64,000 nucleotides of DNA from contig CAZVVN010000011.1 of the NCBI GenBank assembly GCA_964630665.1, positions 3,189-67,188 on the forward strand. Reading direction: 5' to 3'. This DNA is from UBA9619 sp964630665 (GTDB lineage Bacteria > Pseudomonadota > Gammaproteobacteria > Arenicellales > UBA868). A program made the translations under genes and the position numbers. Positions 42,917 to 51,140 of this stretch are shown here, one piece after another (position 1 is the first letter of the stretch; the number at the start of each line of letters is the position of its first letter). The notes below the pieces were generated by a model. The model saw only the letters and a list, made by a program, of their open reading frames with translations. It was not told the DNA's origin and did no database searches.

Positions 42917-44246
42917 CGCAGTATTGAGCGTCAAGAACCTGTCCAAGATCTATCGGATATACCGGAATCCGATAGACCGTATTCGCGAACTTTACTCGAT
43001 TCGACGCAGGGCATATCACGATAAGTTTTCTGCCCTCGAAGACATAAACTTTGACGTCTTCCGGGGCGAGACGGTCGGTATTATTGGACCAAACGGTTCT
43101 GGAAAGTCGACTCTTCTTGAAATAATCGCCGGGACATTGTCTCCTACAACAGGGTCGATTGAACAACACGGTACGGTAGCAGCGCTCCTTGAACTGGGGG
43201 CGGGATTCAATCCCGCTTTTAGCGGACGTGACAATGTCTATTTAAACGCCTCGATCCTCGGTATTCCCAAGCAACAAGTCGAGGAGAGATTTTCGGACAT
43301 TCTGTCCTTTGCTGACATCGGGGAGTTTATCGATCACCCAGTCAGCACCTATTCGAGTGGTATGTATGTGCGACTTGCATTCGCTACCGCAATCAGCACT
43401 GATCCCGACCTTCTTATCGTGGATGAGGCCCTTGCAGTCGGTGATATTCGATTTCAACGAAAGTGCTTTCGAAGGTTCCAGGAAATGCAGGATGAAGGAA
43501 AAACTATTCTATTCGTATCGCACGCCGTGGAATTGGTTCAGGCCCACTGCTCCAGAGCTATTTTCTTAAACCAAGGTCGGTTATGCGAAGCAGGGGATCC
43601 TAAAGTCGTGATCCAGGCTTACCTGGAACACCTTTTTGGACCTGAGCAGAAGGCACCACCACAAAGTGAGGATCACGAAACTCCAAACGCTAATGATCGG
43701 GTGTTGCCATCAGGGAGGAAGGGACTAACCCTCCCAAGGAGCAATCAACCACAGGAAGATCTTTGCCCACTGAGAAGGACATATAACAAAAATGAATACC
43801 GTTGGGGGGACCGTCGGGCGGAGATATTTGATTACAGACTGGTTAGCGAGCGTGGTGGTGCTGAGCAATCCTATTTTGAGGTGGGGGAAAAGATCCAGTT
43901 GATCATGCAAGTGCGGTACCGCGACGATTTAACAGGCATCATTTATGGCTGTACGGTCAAGACCGTCGATGGGCAGGTCGTCTTTGGTGCGAATACCAGA
44001 AACCGGCAGATGGATGTCATCACAAGAAAGCGTAATGAGACAGTCGATATTCGATTTAGTCTTTCTTTGGATATGATCCCCGGTGACTATTTTGTCTCGC
44101 TGGGTGTGGCACTTGATGATCCTCAGCGAGACAACCTGGCAATCGATCGACGATATGATCTAATTCATCTGTGTGTTACCGGGGAATATGGAGACTTCGG
44201 AATCGCCGATCTGAAGATGAAGATCGAAGAACTTTCTCAAAATTAG
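42906..44246 (+). CDS. wzt: Polysaccharide ABC exporter, ATPase Wzt with C-terminal glycan-binding domain
   Basis: 446 residues from ATG 42906 (TTG 42900 would add two). The ATPase domain (about 1-250) has Walker A GPNGSGKST, signature STYSSGMYVRLAFA and Walker B LLIVDEALAVGD. A Pro/Ser-rich linker leads to a beta-type C-terminal domain (about 290-440), with WGDRRAEIFDYRLVSERGG and GDYFVSLGVAL. This matches the Wzt_C fold, which binds the non-reducing end of the exported glycan in E. coli O8/O9a. Such domains sense a terminal methyl or phosphate cap, so a capping enzyme is expected. Confidence 0.92.
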   Translation: MCSDAVLSVKNLSKIYRIYRNPIDRIRELYSIRRRAYHDKFSALEDINFDVFRGETVGIIGPNGSGKSTLLEIIAGTLSPTTGSIEQHGTVAALLELGAGFNPAFSGRDNVYLNASILGIPKQQVEERFSDILSFADIGEFIDHPVSTYSSGMYVRLAFATAISTDPDLLIVDEALAVGDIRFQRKCFRRFQEMQDEGKTILFVSHAVELVQAHCSRAIFLNQGRLCEAGDPKVVIQAYLEHLFGPEQKAPPQSEDHETPNANDRVLPSGRKGLTLPRSNQPQEDLCPLRRTYNKNEYRWGDRRAEIFDYRLVSERGGAEQSYFEVGEKIQLIMQVRYRDDLTGIIYGCTVKTVDGQVVFGANTRNRQMDVITRKRNETVDIRFSLSLDMIPGDYFVSLGVALDDPQRDNLAIDRRYDLIHLCVTGEYGDFGIADLKMKIEELSQN

Positions 44247-44556
44247 GGAGGGCCGGCTAAGAGTGGTGATTTCCAAACGGTGGTCGAGGCTAATGAGAAA
44301 GAGAATTTGACCCAGGACTGTGAAGCCGGTGTGTGGAAAGAGCCAACAACGAGATTTCGCAGCTCACCAGACCGTATTATAATGAAGACAGCTAGGAGCA
44401 GAGCGGGGGGTGAGTGTGAGATACCCGCCCGGCGTCGCAATAGATCCATCCCTTCGTGTTTCCACAACGATTGAGGCTTGAGTTGTAGAGCTACTGACAC
44501 CAGCACAGAGGTGCGGATTCCTGGTACACCGGAAAACGCCCTGGATTCTCTAGGAA
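44247..44556 (+). promoter_or_regulatory. 310-base gap with a candidate promoter
   Basis: No coding region is supported in this gap. TTCGCA (44356-44361) and TATAAT (44378-44383) are 16 bases apart, and the -10 is a perfect hexamer. It would start transcription of the glycosyltransferase gene about 165 bases further on. The long untranslated leader is unexplained, and no clear hairpin was recognised in it. Confidence 0.4.
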
Positions 44557-45543
44557 ATGAATTACAAAGCACAGATGCCCGGTGATGCCTTCGAAGCTGG
44601 AACTGCAGTTGAGTTATCTGTCGTGTTGCCGGTTTACAACGAGAAAGACAACCTGCTGAAGGTCTACGGCGAATTGAAGACAGCCCTTGATGGGATAGGT
44701 CGATCATACGAGATCCTGTTTGTGGATGACGGCAGTAATGACGGTTCGGTTAACGTCCTGGAGCAGATCTCGACTACAGATGGGAATGTGCGGGCAGTTC
44801 AGTTTCGACGGAACTTCGGGCAGACGGCAGCTCTTGCGGCAGGGCTTGATTTATCTCGTGGTGACGTGATCATCACTCTAGACGCGGATCTTCAGAATGA
44901 CCCATCGGACATTCCCGACCTCCTTGGACAGATCGATCAGGGTGCGGATCTTGTCTGCGGCTGGCGTCACAATCGAAAAGATGGCTACTGGTTAAGGCTG
45001 ATTCCATCAAAAATTGCAAACGCAATCATTTCCATGACGACCGACGTCAAACTGCACGATTATGGCTGCACCCTGAAGGCCATGAGAAGGGAGGTTGCAG
45101 AAAACCTGAGCTTGTACGGTGAGATGCACCGATTTATACCTGCAATAGCCAGTTGGTATGGGATAAAGATTGTAGAACTTAAAGTTAATCACAGGGCCAG
45201 AACCTCGGGCGTCTCAAAATATGGCCTCTCCCGAACCTATCGCGTAATTCTGGATCTTCTGACAGTGAAATTTATGCTCAGCCCTTCCAGTCGGCCTATA
45301 CAGTTGTTTGGCAGTCTGGGGCTCCTGGGAGGCACAGCGGGGGGCTTGCTACTCTTCTGGCTAGGTATACAAAGAATCTTTCTCGGCACGCCACTGGCAA
45401 ACAAGTCAATACTCTATCTCGCGATTCTCCTGGTTGTCGTGGGATTTCAGTTGGTAACCCTTGGGCTACTCGCCGAGCTGCAAACCCGAAGTTATCACCA
45501 GTCAAATGGCAAGCCCATCTACGTCATTCGAAAAATCATCTAG
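44557..45543 (+). CDS. Family 2 glycosyltransferase, polyprenol-phosphate type (DPM1/ArnC/GtrB-like)
   Basis: 328 residues. The catalytic domain (about 18-230) has LSVVLPVYNEKDNL, FVDDGSNDGS, TLDADLQNDPSD (DxD and QxxP signature of this subfamily) and the GYWLRLIPSKIANAI helix. Two C-terminal membrane helices (about 248-270 and 285-310) are typical of GtrB/ArnC-type enzymes that attach a sugar to undecaprenyl phosphate. The donor and acceptor cannot be told. It may supply a lipid-linked sugar for modifying the exported glycan or lipid A. The ATG is at 44557. Confidence 0.88.
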   Translation: MNYKAQMPGDAFEAGTAVELSVVLPVYNEKDNLLKVYGELKTALDGIGRSYEILFVDDGSNDGSVNVLEQISTTDGNVRAVQFRRNFGQTAALAAGLDLSRGDVIITLDADLQNDPSDIPDLLGQIDQGADLVCGWRHNRKDGYWLRLIPSKIANAIISMTTDVKLHDYGCTLKAMRREVAENLSLYGEMHRFIPAIASWYGIKIVELKVNHRARTSGVSKYGLSRTYRVILDLLTVKFMLSPSSRPIQLFGSLGLLGGTAGGLLLFWLGIQRIFLGTPLANKSILYLAILLVVVGFQLVTLGLLAELQTRSYHQSNGKPIYVIRKII

Positions 45544-45691
45544 CAGTCAGGAACACAATCAGGATTAGGACTCACGAGTCAAGTACCGAAGCCCGAGTCT
45601 TTACGCCAAGATCAGAAAGATTGTGAATCGTCAATTTAACAAGTCGATCCTATTCCCCTTGTTCGATACTCGACTGGTGTGCCAGTGTTTT

Positions 45692-45725
45692 AGCACCATC
45701 AATCGGTCCCCGACTTGATGGTGCT
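45692..45725 (+). terminator. Strong hairpin between two glycosyltransferase genes
   Basis: AGCACCATCAA (45692-45702) and TTGATGGTGCT (45715-45725) pair over 11 bp, extended by TCGG/CCGA inside (45703-45706 with 45710-45713, one bulged base) to 15 bp. TTTAG follows in part. It could terminate the upstream transcript, although the T-tract is weak. It is 28 bases before the next start. Confidence 0.5.
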
Positions 45726-45752
45726 TTAGAAACAGTACCAATAACACATAAA

Positions 45753-47516
45753 TTGATCCAGATTTCTGTTCTTATCGTTAACTACAATTCCGGAGATATC
45801 CTTCGGTCCTGCCTTTTGAGTGTCCTACGCTCCACCGTGGTGAGCGAGATTATTGTTGTTGATAATTGCTCGTTCGATCACAGCGCGGATGTGATTGATG
45901 AGAACCCCAGTTATTCCAACGTAAAGCTGATCAGGAACACTCGAAACTTTGGTTTTTCAGCAGCTGTTAACAAAGGAGCACAATACAGCGTTGGTGAGTA
46001 TCTAATGATTCTGAATCCCGATTGCATTGTCAGTCCCCATGCGTTGAACCAAATGGCTTCGAATCTTGATCAGAATTCCGAAGCGGGACTGATAGGCGGG
46101 TTGGTCTTTGACTTCTGGGGTGCTGAACAAGCTGGTTGCAGGCGAAAAGATCCAAATTTAAGGAGAAGTGTCGGTAAAGTTGTCAACGGGTTTTTACCGA
46201 TGCTCCAGCTTGATTCAATTGATATGGTCAAATCTGTTTTTCCTGACGATCAATTGGCTGTAGACGCTGTGTCCGGTTCATTCTTCATGGTTCGGCGCGA
46301 GGTTTTTGAGGCAGTTGGCGGTATGGATGAGGGCTATTTCCTGCACTTTGAAGATCTTGATTTCTGCCGGAGGGTACGTGAATCTGGCTCGTCAGTTATG
46401 TTCCTGCCTAAAGCTTGTGCTTTCCATCATAGAAGCGGATCTGCCGGAGTCACATCATATGATATTGCACGTTATAAGTACCTGGGATTCATTCGTTATT
46501 TCAATAGGTATCCACCGAATGGAAAACTTGCCCGCGGTATGCTTGCCTTGCTGTCAAAGGTAATGTTGGGTACCCAGTTGATCGGTTATTTCAGTCGACG
46601 CAATCTGCCGATGAATGTATGGGAACAGGCCAGAGTTCCGGCCTCGCTGGTATCTGGTAGGTCTCAGATTTTAGTCCTTGGTGGCAGGTGTGATGTTGGC
46701 GAATTCTTGCTGCCAAGACTCAGCGCATGTGGATACGAGGTCGTCGCAACGAGCAGATCGCCTGAGGGTTGTCCAGACATTCCCCGAGTTCAATGGGTTA
46801 AGCCAGACTATCTTGAGAAAGTTCCCGCAAGCGATTATCCCTCGTTTAGTCGGGTGATCTGCCTGTTGCCTTTGTGGGAACTGCAAAGGTATTCCGAGGT
46901 CTTAAACAAGAGCAATCTTTCAAGGGTGCTGGCGTTTAGTTCGAGTAGCATTCTGTCAAAAGCGTTCAGCAAGGAACCCAGAGAAAGGAAACTCGTTAAG
47001 GCGTTGGTAGCGAGCGAAGCCTGGTTTGGGGACCTGGTACGCGAAAGTGGGACTTCAGCAAATATTTTGAGACCCACGATGATTTACGGGGGCCGCCACA
47101 ACAAAAATATCAATAAAATCAAATGGTTCGGAAAGATATTAAGAATTCTTCCTGTTATCGGAAGTGCAGAGGGTAAGCGCCAACCGGTTCATGCTGATGA
47201 CATTTCAGAGTTGTGTGTTGCGGTGCTCAGCAGTCCCGAATGTCTTGATATTCCAGGAACAACGCTGGTATCAGGAGGAGAAGTGTTAAGTCACAGTCAA
47301 ATGATAATTCGAGTCATTCAGCACACGGTCGGGCAACCAATAATCATTAATGCATCTGCTAGACTCCTACGCTTCGTCATTCCATTGTTGAGCTATCTTC
47401 CCGGGCAGAAGGACATCTCAGTCGAAATGGTCAATCGGACTCAGCAAGACCTTATCTATCCCGGGCATGACAATCTCGTAGATAGTGGTTTTTATCCGCG
47501 CAGGTTCTATCCCTAA
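45753..47516 (+). CDS. Glycosyltransferase family 2 fused to an SDR-like NAD(P)-binding domain
   Basis: 587 residues from TTG 45753. Residues 1-250 form a GT2 rhamnosyltransferase-like domain: SVLIVNYNSGD, VVDNCSFDHS, NFGFSAAVNKG and ILNPD (the DxD position, 86-90), then FLHFEDLDFCRRVRESG. Residues about 305-587 look like an SDR/epimerase: ILVLGGRCDVGEFLL, SRVLAFSSSSI, NILRPTMIYGG and VHADDISELCVAVL. In the SDR part the GxxGxxG loop is GxxCxxG, and no YxxxK pair is apparent. It may be a 4-ketoreductase (WbpV-like context with the next two genes) or a non-catalytic domain. No membrane helix is evident. Confidence 0.82.
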   Translation: MIQISVLIVNYNSGDILRSCLLSVLRSTVVSEIIVVDNCSFDHSADVIDENPSYSNVKLIRNTRNFGFSAAVNKGAQYSVGEYLMILNPDCIVSPHALNQMASNLDQNSEAGLIGGLVFDFWGAEQAGCRRKDPNLRRSVGKVVNGFLPMLQLDSIDMVKSVFPDDQLAVDAVSGSFFMVRREVFEAVGGMDEGYFLHFEDLDFCRRVRESGSSVMFLPKACAFHHRSGSAGVTSYDIARYKYLGFIRYFNRYPPNGKLARGMLALLSKVMLGTQLIGYFSRRNLPMNVWEQARVPASLVSGRSQILVLGGRCDVGEFLLPRLSACGYEVVATSRSPEGCPDIPRVQWVKPDYLEKVPASDYPSFSRVICLLPLWELQRYSEVLNKSNLSRVLAFSSSSILSKAFSKEPRERKLVKALVASEAWFGDLVRESGTSANILRPTMIYGGRHNKNINKIKWFGKILRILPVIGSAEGKRQPVHADDISELCVAVLSSPECLDIPGTTLVSGGEVLSHSQMIIRVIQHTVGQPIIINASARLLRFVIPLLSYLPGQKDISVEMVNRTQQDLIYPGHDNLVDSGFYPRRFYP

Positions 47517-47550
47517 CAGGCGCTGCGGCACTCTCGATTAGATGGATTGA

Positions 47551-48621
47551 GTGACGCCTGGGATCATGAATATTCTTATCTCCCTTTCCGCGTTTTCAAT
47601 CTGCACCATCGCTAGTTATGTGTTGCTGCGACTGTTGTTGTTAAAGCCAGGTGCACTGCTGGCCCTGGATGTTCCAAACGTTCGCAGTCTGCATAATGCT
47701 CCCGTGCCTCGTGGAGGTGGACTTATAATTGTTTTGGTTCTCGGTGTTGTCTGCTTAGTGTTGGCAGCCATACACCCTGACGCAGGGTTTTCACCGTTGT
47801 GGATTGCCTTACTGGTGACTGGTGCCGGCGTCATCGGGTGGTTAGATGACATTAAAAGTCTGTCAGTTTTGTTGAGGTTACTGTTACAAATTGCAGGCGC
47901 AATCATACTATTGGCCGTGATCGATCTACCGCGGTGGGTCCATTTCGGTGGGTTTGAGTTCCCTCTGAATCATGAGTCTGCGTTGCTCAACTTGTCCCTG
48001 TGCATAGGCATCGTTGTCGGGATGGTATGGATGACCAATCTTTTTAACTTTATGGACGGTGTCGATGGACTGGCTGTTGTCCAGTCAGTTGTAGCTGCGC
48101 TGACCCTGGCGTTGTGGTTTGGCCACAGAGGAAGCGAGAGCCTCATGCTTTTAAACGTATGCCTCGCGGGTGCCGTTCTAGGATTTGGATTTCTGAACTG
48201 GTCTCCGGCAAGAATATTCCTTGGAGATGTTGGAAGCCTGGCTCTTGGCTGTTACTTTGCCCTGATGGCTGTCATTGGCTGCACGTATTACAGGATATCC
48301 GTTGATGCGTTCGTTCTACTCTATGGCTTGTTCTTCTTCGATGCCTCGATAACACTGCTTCGCCGAGCAATGGCAGGACAACGCTGGTGGGAAGCTCACG
48401 CAAGCCACTATTATCAAAGACTTCACCGACTCGGCTATAATCACAGCCAAGTGGCATTGATGTCGGTGGTGGTCTGCTTGCTCCTTGCCGGTTTGAGCAG
48501 CGGAGCTTTTTATACAAACCAGTACGAGTTTGCCTGGTCTCTGATCGGCCTGGTAGCACTTGGGTTTTGCGGTATTGTGATTGAAATGAAAGAAAAAAGA
48601 GCCACTGCTCTGTGTCGCTGA
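47551..48621 (+). CDS. Undecaprenyl-phosphate sugar-1-phosphate transferase, WecA/WbpL-like
   Basis: A 356-residue MraY/WecA-family (GT4) membrane enzyme with about ten helices. Landmarks are NVRSLHNAPVPRGGG, LDDIKSLS, NLFNFMDGVDGLA, FLGDVGSLALG and the C-terminal EAHASHYYQRL loop that corresponds to HIHH-like active-site residues. It would start glycan synthesis by moving a HexNAc-1-phosphate to undecaprenyl phosphate. GTG 47551 is used; ATG 47566 is an alternative. It sits before a WbpM/CapD-like dehydratase, as in wbpL-wbpM type clusters. Confidence 0.92.
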   Translation: MTPGIMNILISLSAFSICTIASYVLLRLLLLKPGALLALDVPNVRSLHNAPVPRGGGLIIVLVLGVVCLVLAAIHPDAGFSPLWIALLVTGAGVIGWLDDIKSLSVLLRLLLQIAGAIILLAVIDLPRWVHFGGFEFPLNHESALLNLSLCIGIVVGMVWMTNLFNFMDGVDGLAVVQSVVAALTLALWFGHRGSESLMLLNVCLAGAVLGFGFLNWSPARIFLGDVGSLALGCYFALMAVIGCTYYRISVDAFVLLYGLFFFDASITLLRRAMAGQRWWEAHASHYYQRLHRLGYNHSQVALMSVVVCLLLAGLSSGAFYTNQYEFAWSLIGLVALGFCGIVIEMKEKRATALCR

Positions 48622-50510
48622 TGCCTCCGAGGTTACTAGAGAGCTTTAAGAACCAACTCAGGTACTTGGCCGGCAGATGGCCTGTGCTTCTTCACGATAG
48701 CGCCATGGCTGCCATTGCCTGGTTCATGGCCTACTGGTTTCGATTCAATCTAGATACGATCCCTGAGCCATTTCTCGGGCACGCCGCCCAGTTTTTTCCT
48801 CTTGTAATGATCGTTCACCTGGGCATGTTTGCGCTTTTTGGTGTCCCCCGGGGTGCATGGCGGTTTACCTCGCTGCACGACCTGTCGGTGATCATGAAAG
48901 CCGTCTTTTTTGGAACCGCCGTCATAGCAGTTACGATGTTTCTGGTCACCAGACTGGAGGCCATCCCTCGCTCCGTGTTTCCGCTCCACGCGGTATTTTT
49001 GGTAGGTCTGCTCATTGGCACCCGAATTCTTTACCGACTCTATCGAGATCGAGAGGTCAGCAGAACACCGGGGAAAAGGGTGTTGATCGTAGGCGCCGGT
49101 GCGGCTGGCGATATGCTGGTGCGGGAGATGAAGGCCTCAAAGCCGCGTATCTATGAACCTGTAGGATTCCTGGATGATGATACTGATAAAAAGGGACGAG
49201 ACATTCAGGGAATCCGTGTCCTGGACAATTGTTCAAAGATCCCCAGCTTGTCGAAACTTCTACGTGTAGAGTTGGTACTGCTTGCCATGCCCAGCGCTTC
49301 CGCCGAACAGATGCGACGCGTCGTTGAATTGTGCGATCAGAGTGATGTTCCCTACAGAACGCTGCCCAAGGTGCAGGATATTTTGGACGGGACAGCCCGG
49401 TCACAGGATCTGCGGCGTGTCTCGCTGGATGATTTACTTGGTAGAGAGCCGGTTTCGTTAGACGAAGAACGCATACGCAAACGTATAGCCGACAAGCGAG
49501 TGCTGATCACCGGCGGGGGGGGATCCATCGGTAGTGAACTTTGCCGGCAAGTGGCAAGACTCAAACCCCGGGAAATTGTCCTGTTGGAGCAGACCGAATT
49601 TAGCCTCTACTCAATTGCACTGGAGATAACCGAGGACTTTCCAGATGTAACCCTACACACCAGACTTGGTGACGTTTGTGACGAGCCCGGAGTCGTCGAC
49701 GTCTTTCTGGCGTACCAGCCAGAAGTCGTATTCCATGCTGCAGCTTACAAGCACGTCCCGTCTTTGCAGGAGCAAGTCAGGGAGACGATTCGAAATAACG
49801 TGCTTGGCACAGAGATCGTTTCTCGAGTCGCACGGAAACATGCCTGTGAGACTTTTGCTCTGATCTCGACCGACAAGGCAGTAAATCCTGCCAGTGTTAT
49901 GGGTGCGAGTAAACGACTGGCAGAGATGCTGATTCAGGCACAGAACTCACTGTCGTCAACATCCTTTATAACGGTTCGTTTCGGGAATGTTCTGGGATCA
50001 GCAGGCAGTGTTGTTCCCCTTTTTGAGAAGCAGATACAAGAGGGAGGTCCTGTGACCGTAACAGACCCTCAGGTGACGCGATATTTCATGACTCTTTCGG
50101 AGGCCTGTCAATTGATCCTGCAGGCAAGTGTATTGGGGCAGGGCAGTGAAATTTTTGTTTTGGAAATGGGTGAGCCTGTGAAAGTCGACTATCTGGCCAG
50201 GCAGTTGATACGAATGTCAGGATTGATCCCAGGAAAGGACATCGATATTGTCTACACCGGTCTTAGGTCGGGTGAGAAGTTAGATGAAGAACTTTTTCAC
50301 TACGATGAGAAGCTGGCCGAAACAACTCACGAAAAAATTCGTCTGGCAGAAAGCAGATCAGTAGATTTGGAAAAGATCAAAGAAGGCATAGAGAAACTCA
50401 TGGAGGCGAGTCAAAATGCCGACAGTCTGCGCATGAGGGAGATCTTGCAGTGCTTGGTGCCCGAATACAATCAAGAACAACCCCCTGGTGAAATACAACA
50501 ACTTGCTTAA
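48621..50510 (+). CDS. UDP-HexNAc 4,6-dehydratase, CapD/WbpM-like
   Basis: 629 residues from ATG 48621, overlapping the previous stop (TGATG); GTG 48612 is an alternative. Four N-terminal membrane helices precede a CoA-binding-like Rossmann domain (VLIVGAGAAGDML) and a catalytic SDR domain (LITGGGGSIGSEL near residue 296). The catalytic triad is STDKAVNP with MxxxK (MGASK) instead of YxxxK, diagnostic for WbpM-type enzymes. It makes UDP-4-keto-6-deoxy-HexNAc, the precursor of QuiNAc, FucNAc or bacillosamine. It is the last gene of the polysaccharide region, converging with csiV after 6 bases. Confidence 0.93.
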   Translation: MPPRLLESFKNQLRYLAGRWPVLLHDSAMAAIAWFMAYWFRFNLDTIPEPFLGHAAQFFPLVMIVHLGMFALFGVPRGAWRFTSLHDLSVIMKAVFFGTAVIAVTMFLVTRLEAIPRSVFPLHAVFLVGLLIGTRILYRLYRDREVSRTPGKRVLIVGAGAAGDMLVREMKASKPRIYEPVGFLDDDTDKKGRDIQGIRVLDNCSKIPSLSKLLRVELVLLAMPSASAEQMRRVVELCDQSDVPYRTLPKVQDILDGTARSQDLRRVSLDDLLGREPVSLDEERIRKRIADKRVLITGGGGSIGSELCRQVARLKPREIVLLEQTEFSLYSIALEITEDFPDVTLHTRLGDVCDEPGVVDVFLAYQPEVVFHAAAYKHVPSLQEQVRETIRNNVLGTEIVSRVARKHACETFALISTDKAVNPASVMGASKRLAEMLIQAQNSLSSTSFITVRFGNVLGSAGSVVPLFEKQIQEGGPVTVTDPQVTRYFMTLSEACQLILQASVLGQGSEIFVLEMGEPVKVDYLARQLIRMSGLIPGKDIDIVYTGLRSGEKLDEELFHYDEKLAETTHEKIRLAESRSVDLEKIKEGIEKLMEASQNADSLRMREILQCLVPEYNQEQPPGEIQQLA

Positions 50511-50516
50511 CGGGAT

Positions 50517-51140
50517 CTATTGGGGCAATGGATGATGCCGGACGATCAGCATAAGGCCAAACTCTGGATGGTCGAGGTAGTGAATCTCCTCGAGCCTGAT
50601 GCGACGGGTTTCCTCTAGAAGATGAGGCTTCTCAGAAACGTCCGATAGAAAGGCCGCTGGTTGGCCATGCAAAACAATTGCCGCTTCCAGAAACAGGAGT
50701 TGGCCGCTATGAAGTCTGAAGGTGCCCGACAGAATCCTTCGCCCATCAACCGCTGTCAGATCCAATCGTGCCAATTTATCGTTGCCTGTGTCCGGGGAGT
50801 TATTCCAGTACCCGTGAAACAGGACTTGATGATGTTGACTGGCAGCTAGTCTTCGGCGAACCGGCTCTAATCTTCCAGAAAATTTTGTTTGAAATCCGGC
50901 TTTTTCAACGATTTTGAAGCCTTGGTTTGATTTTAGGCGGACTTGTTCAAGGATTGCGCGACGGGATCCGGATTCGGTGTGGGACTCGGCCTTGACACTT
51001 CGGAATATCAACAATTCAACCTGGTACGCGATGGATGGACCAGCCATCGCGCCCGGTTGGATGAATACTGCAGCCAGGAACCAGATTAACCAACACACCT
51101 TGAGGTTCTGATGTTTCAAGATCGGCAGAAAGAAACACAT
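50517..51140 (-). CDS. csiV: CsiV-family periplasmic protein
   Basis: 207 residues with an N-terminal signal or anchor (about 14-33). The mature part shows the YQVELLIFRSVKAES start and the C-terminal RRIRLEEIHYLDHPEFGLMLIVRHHP block that typify CsiV. In Vibrio, CsiV partners with a peptidoglycan synthesis regulator (LpoA/CsiV). Its ATG overlaps the mfd stop by one base (TAATG), so it is translated behind mfd; mfd-csiV pairing is conserved in relatives. The exact role here is not established. Confidence 0.85.
   Translation of the reverse strand: MCFFLPILKHQNLKVCWLIWFLAAVFIQPGAMAGPSIAYQVELLIFRSVKAESHTESGSRRAILEQVRLKSNQGFKIVEKAGFQTKFSGRLEPVRRRLAASQHHQVLFHGYWNNSPDTGNDKLARLDLTAVDGRRILSGTFRLHSGQLLFLEAAIVLHGQPAAFLSDVSEKPHLLEETRRIRLEEIHYLDHPEFGLMLIVRHHPLPQ

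Noticed and set aside
44280..44474. Short plus-strand open frame in the wzt-GT gap
   Set aside because: It has no ribosome site, no recognisable composition or domain, and crosses the likely promoter.
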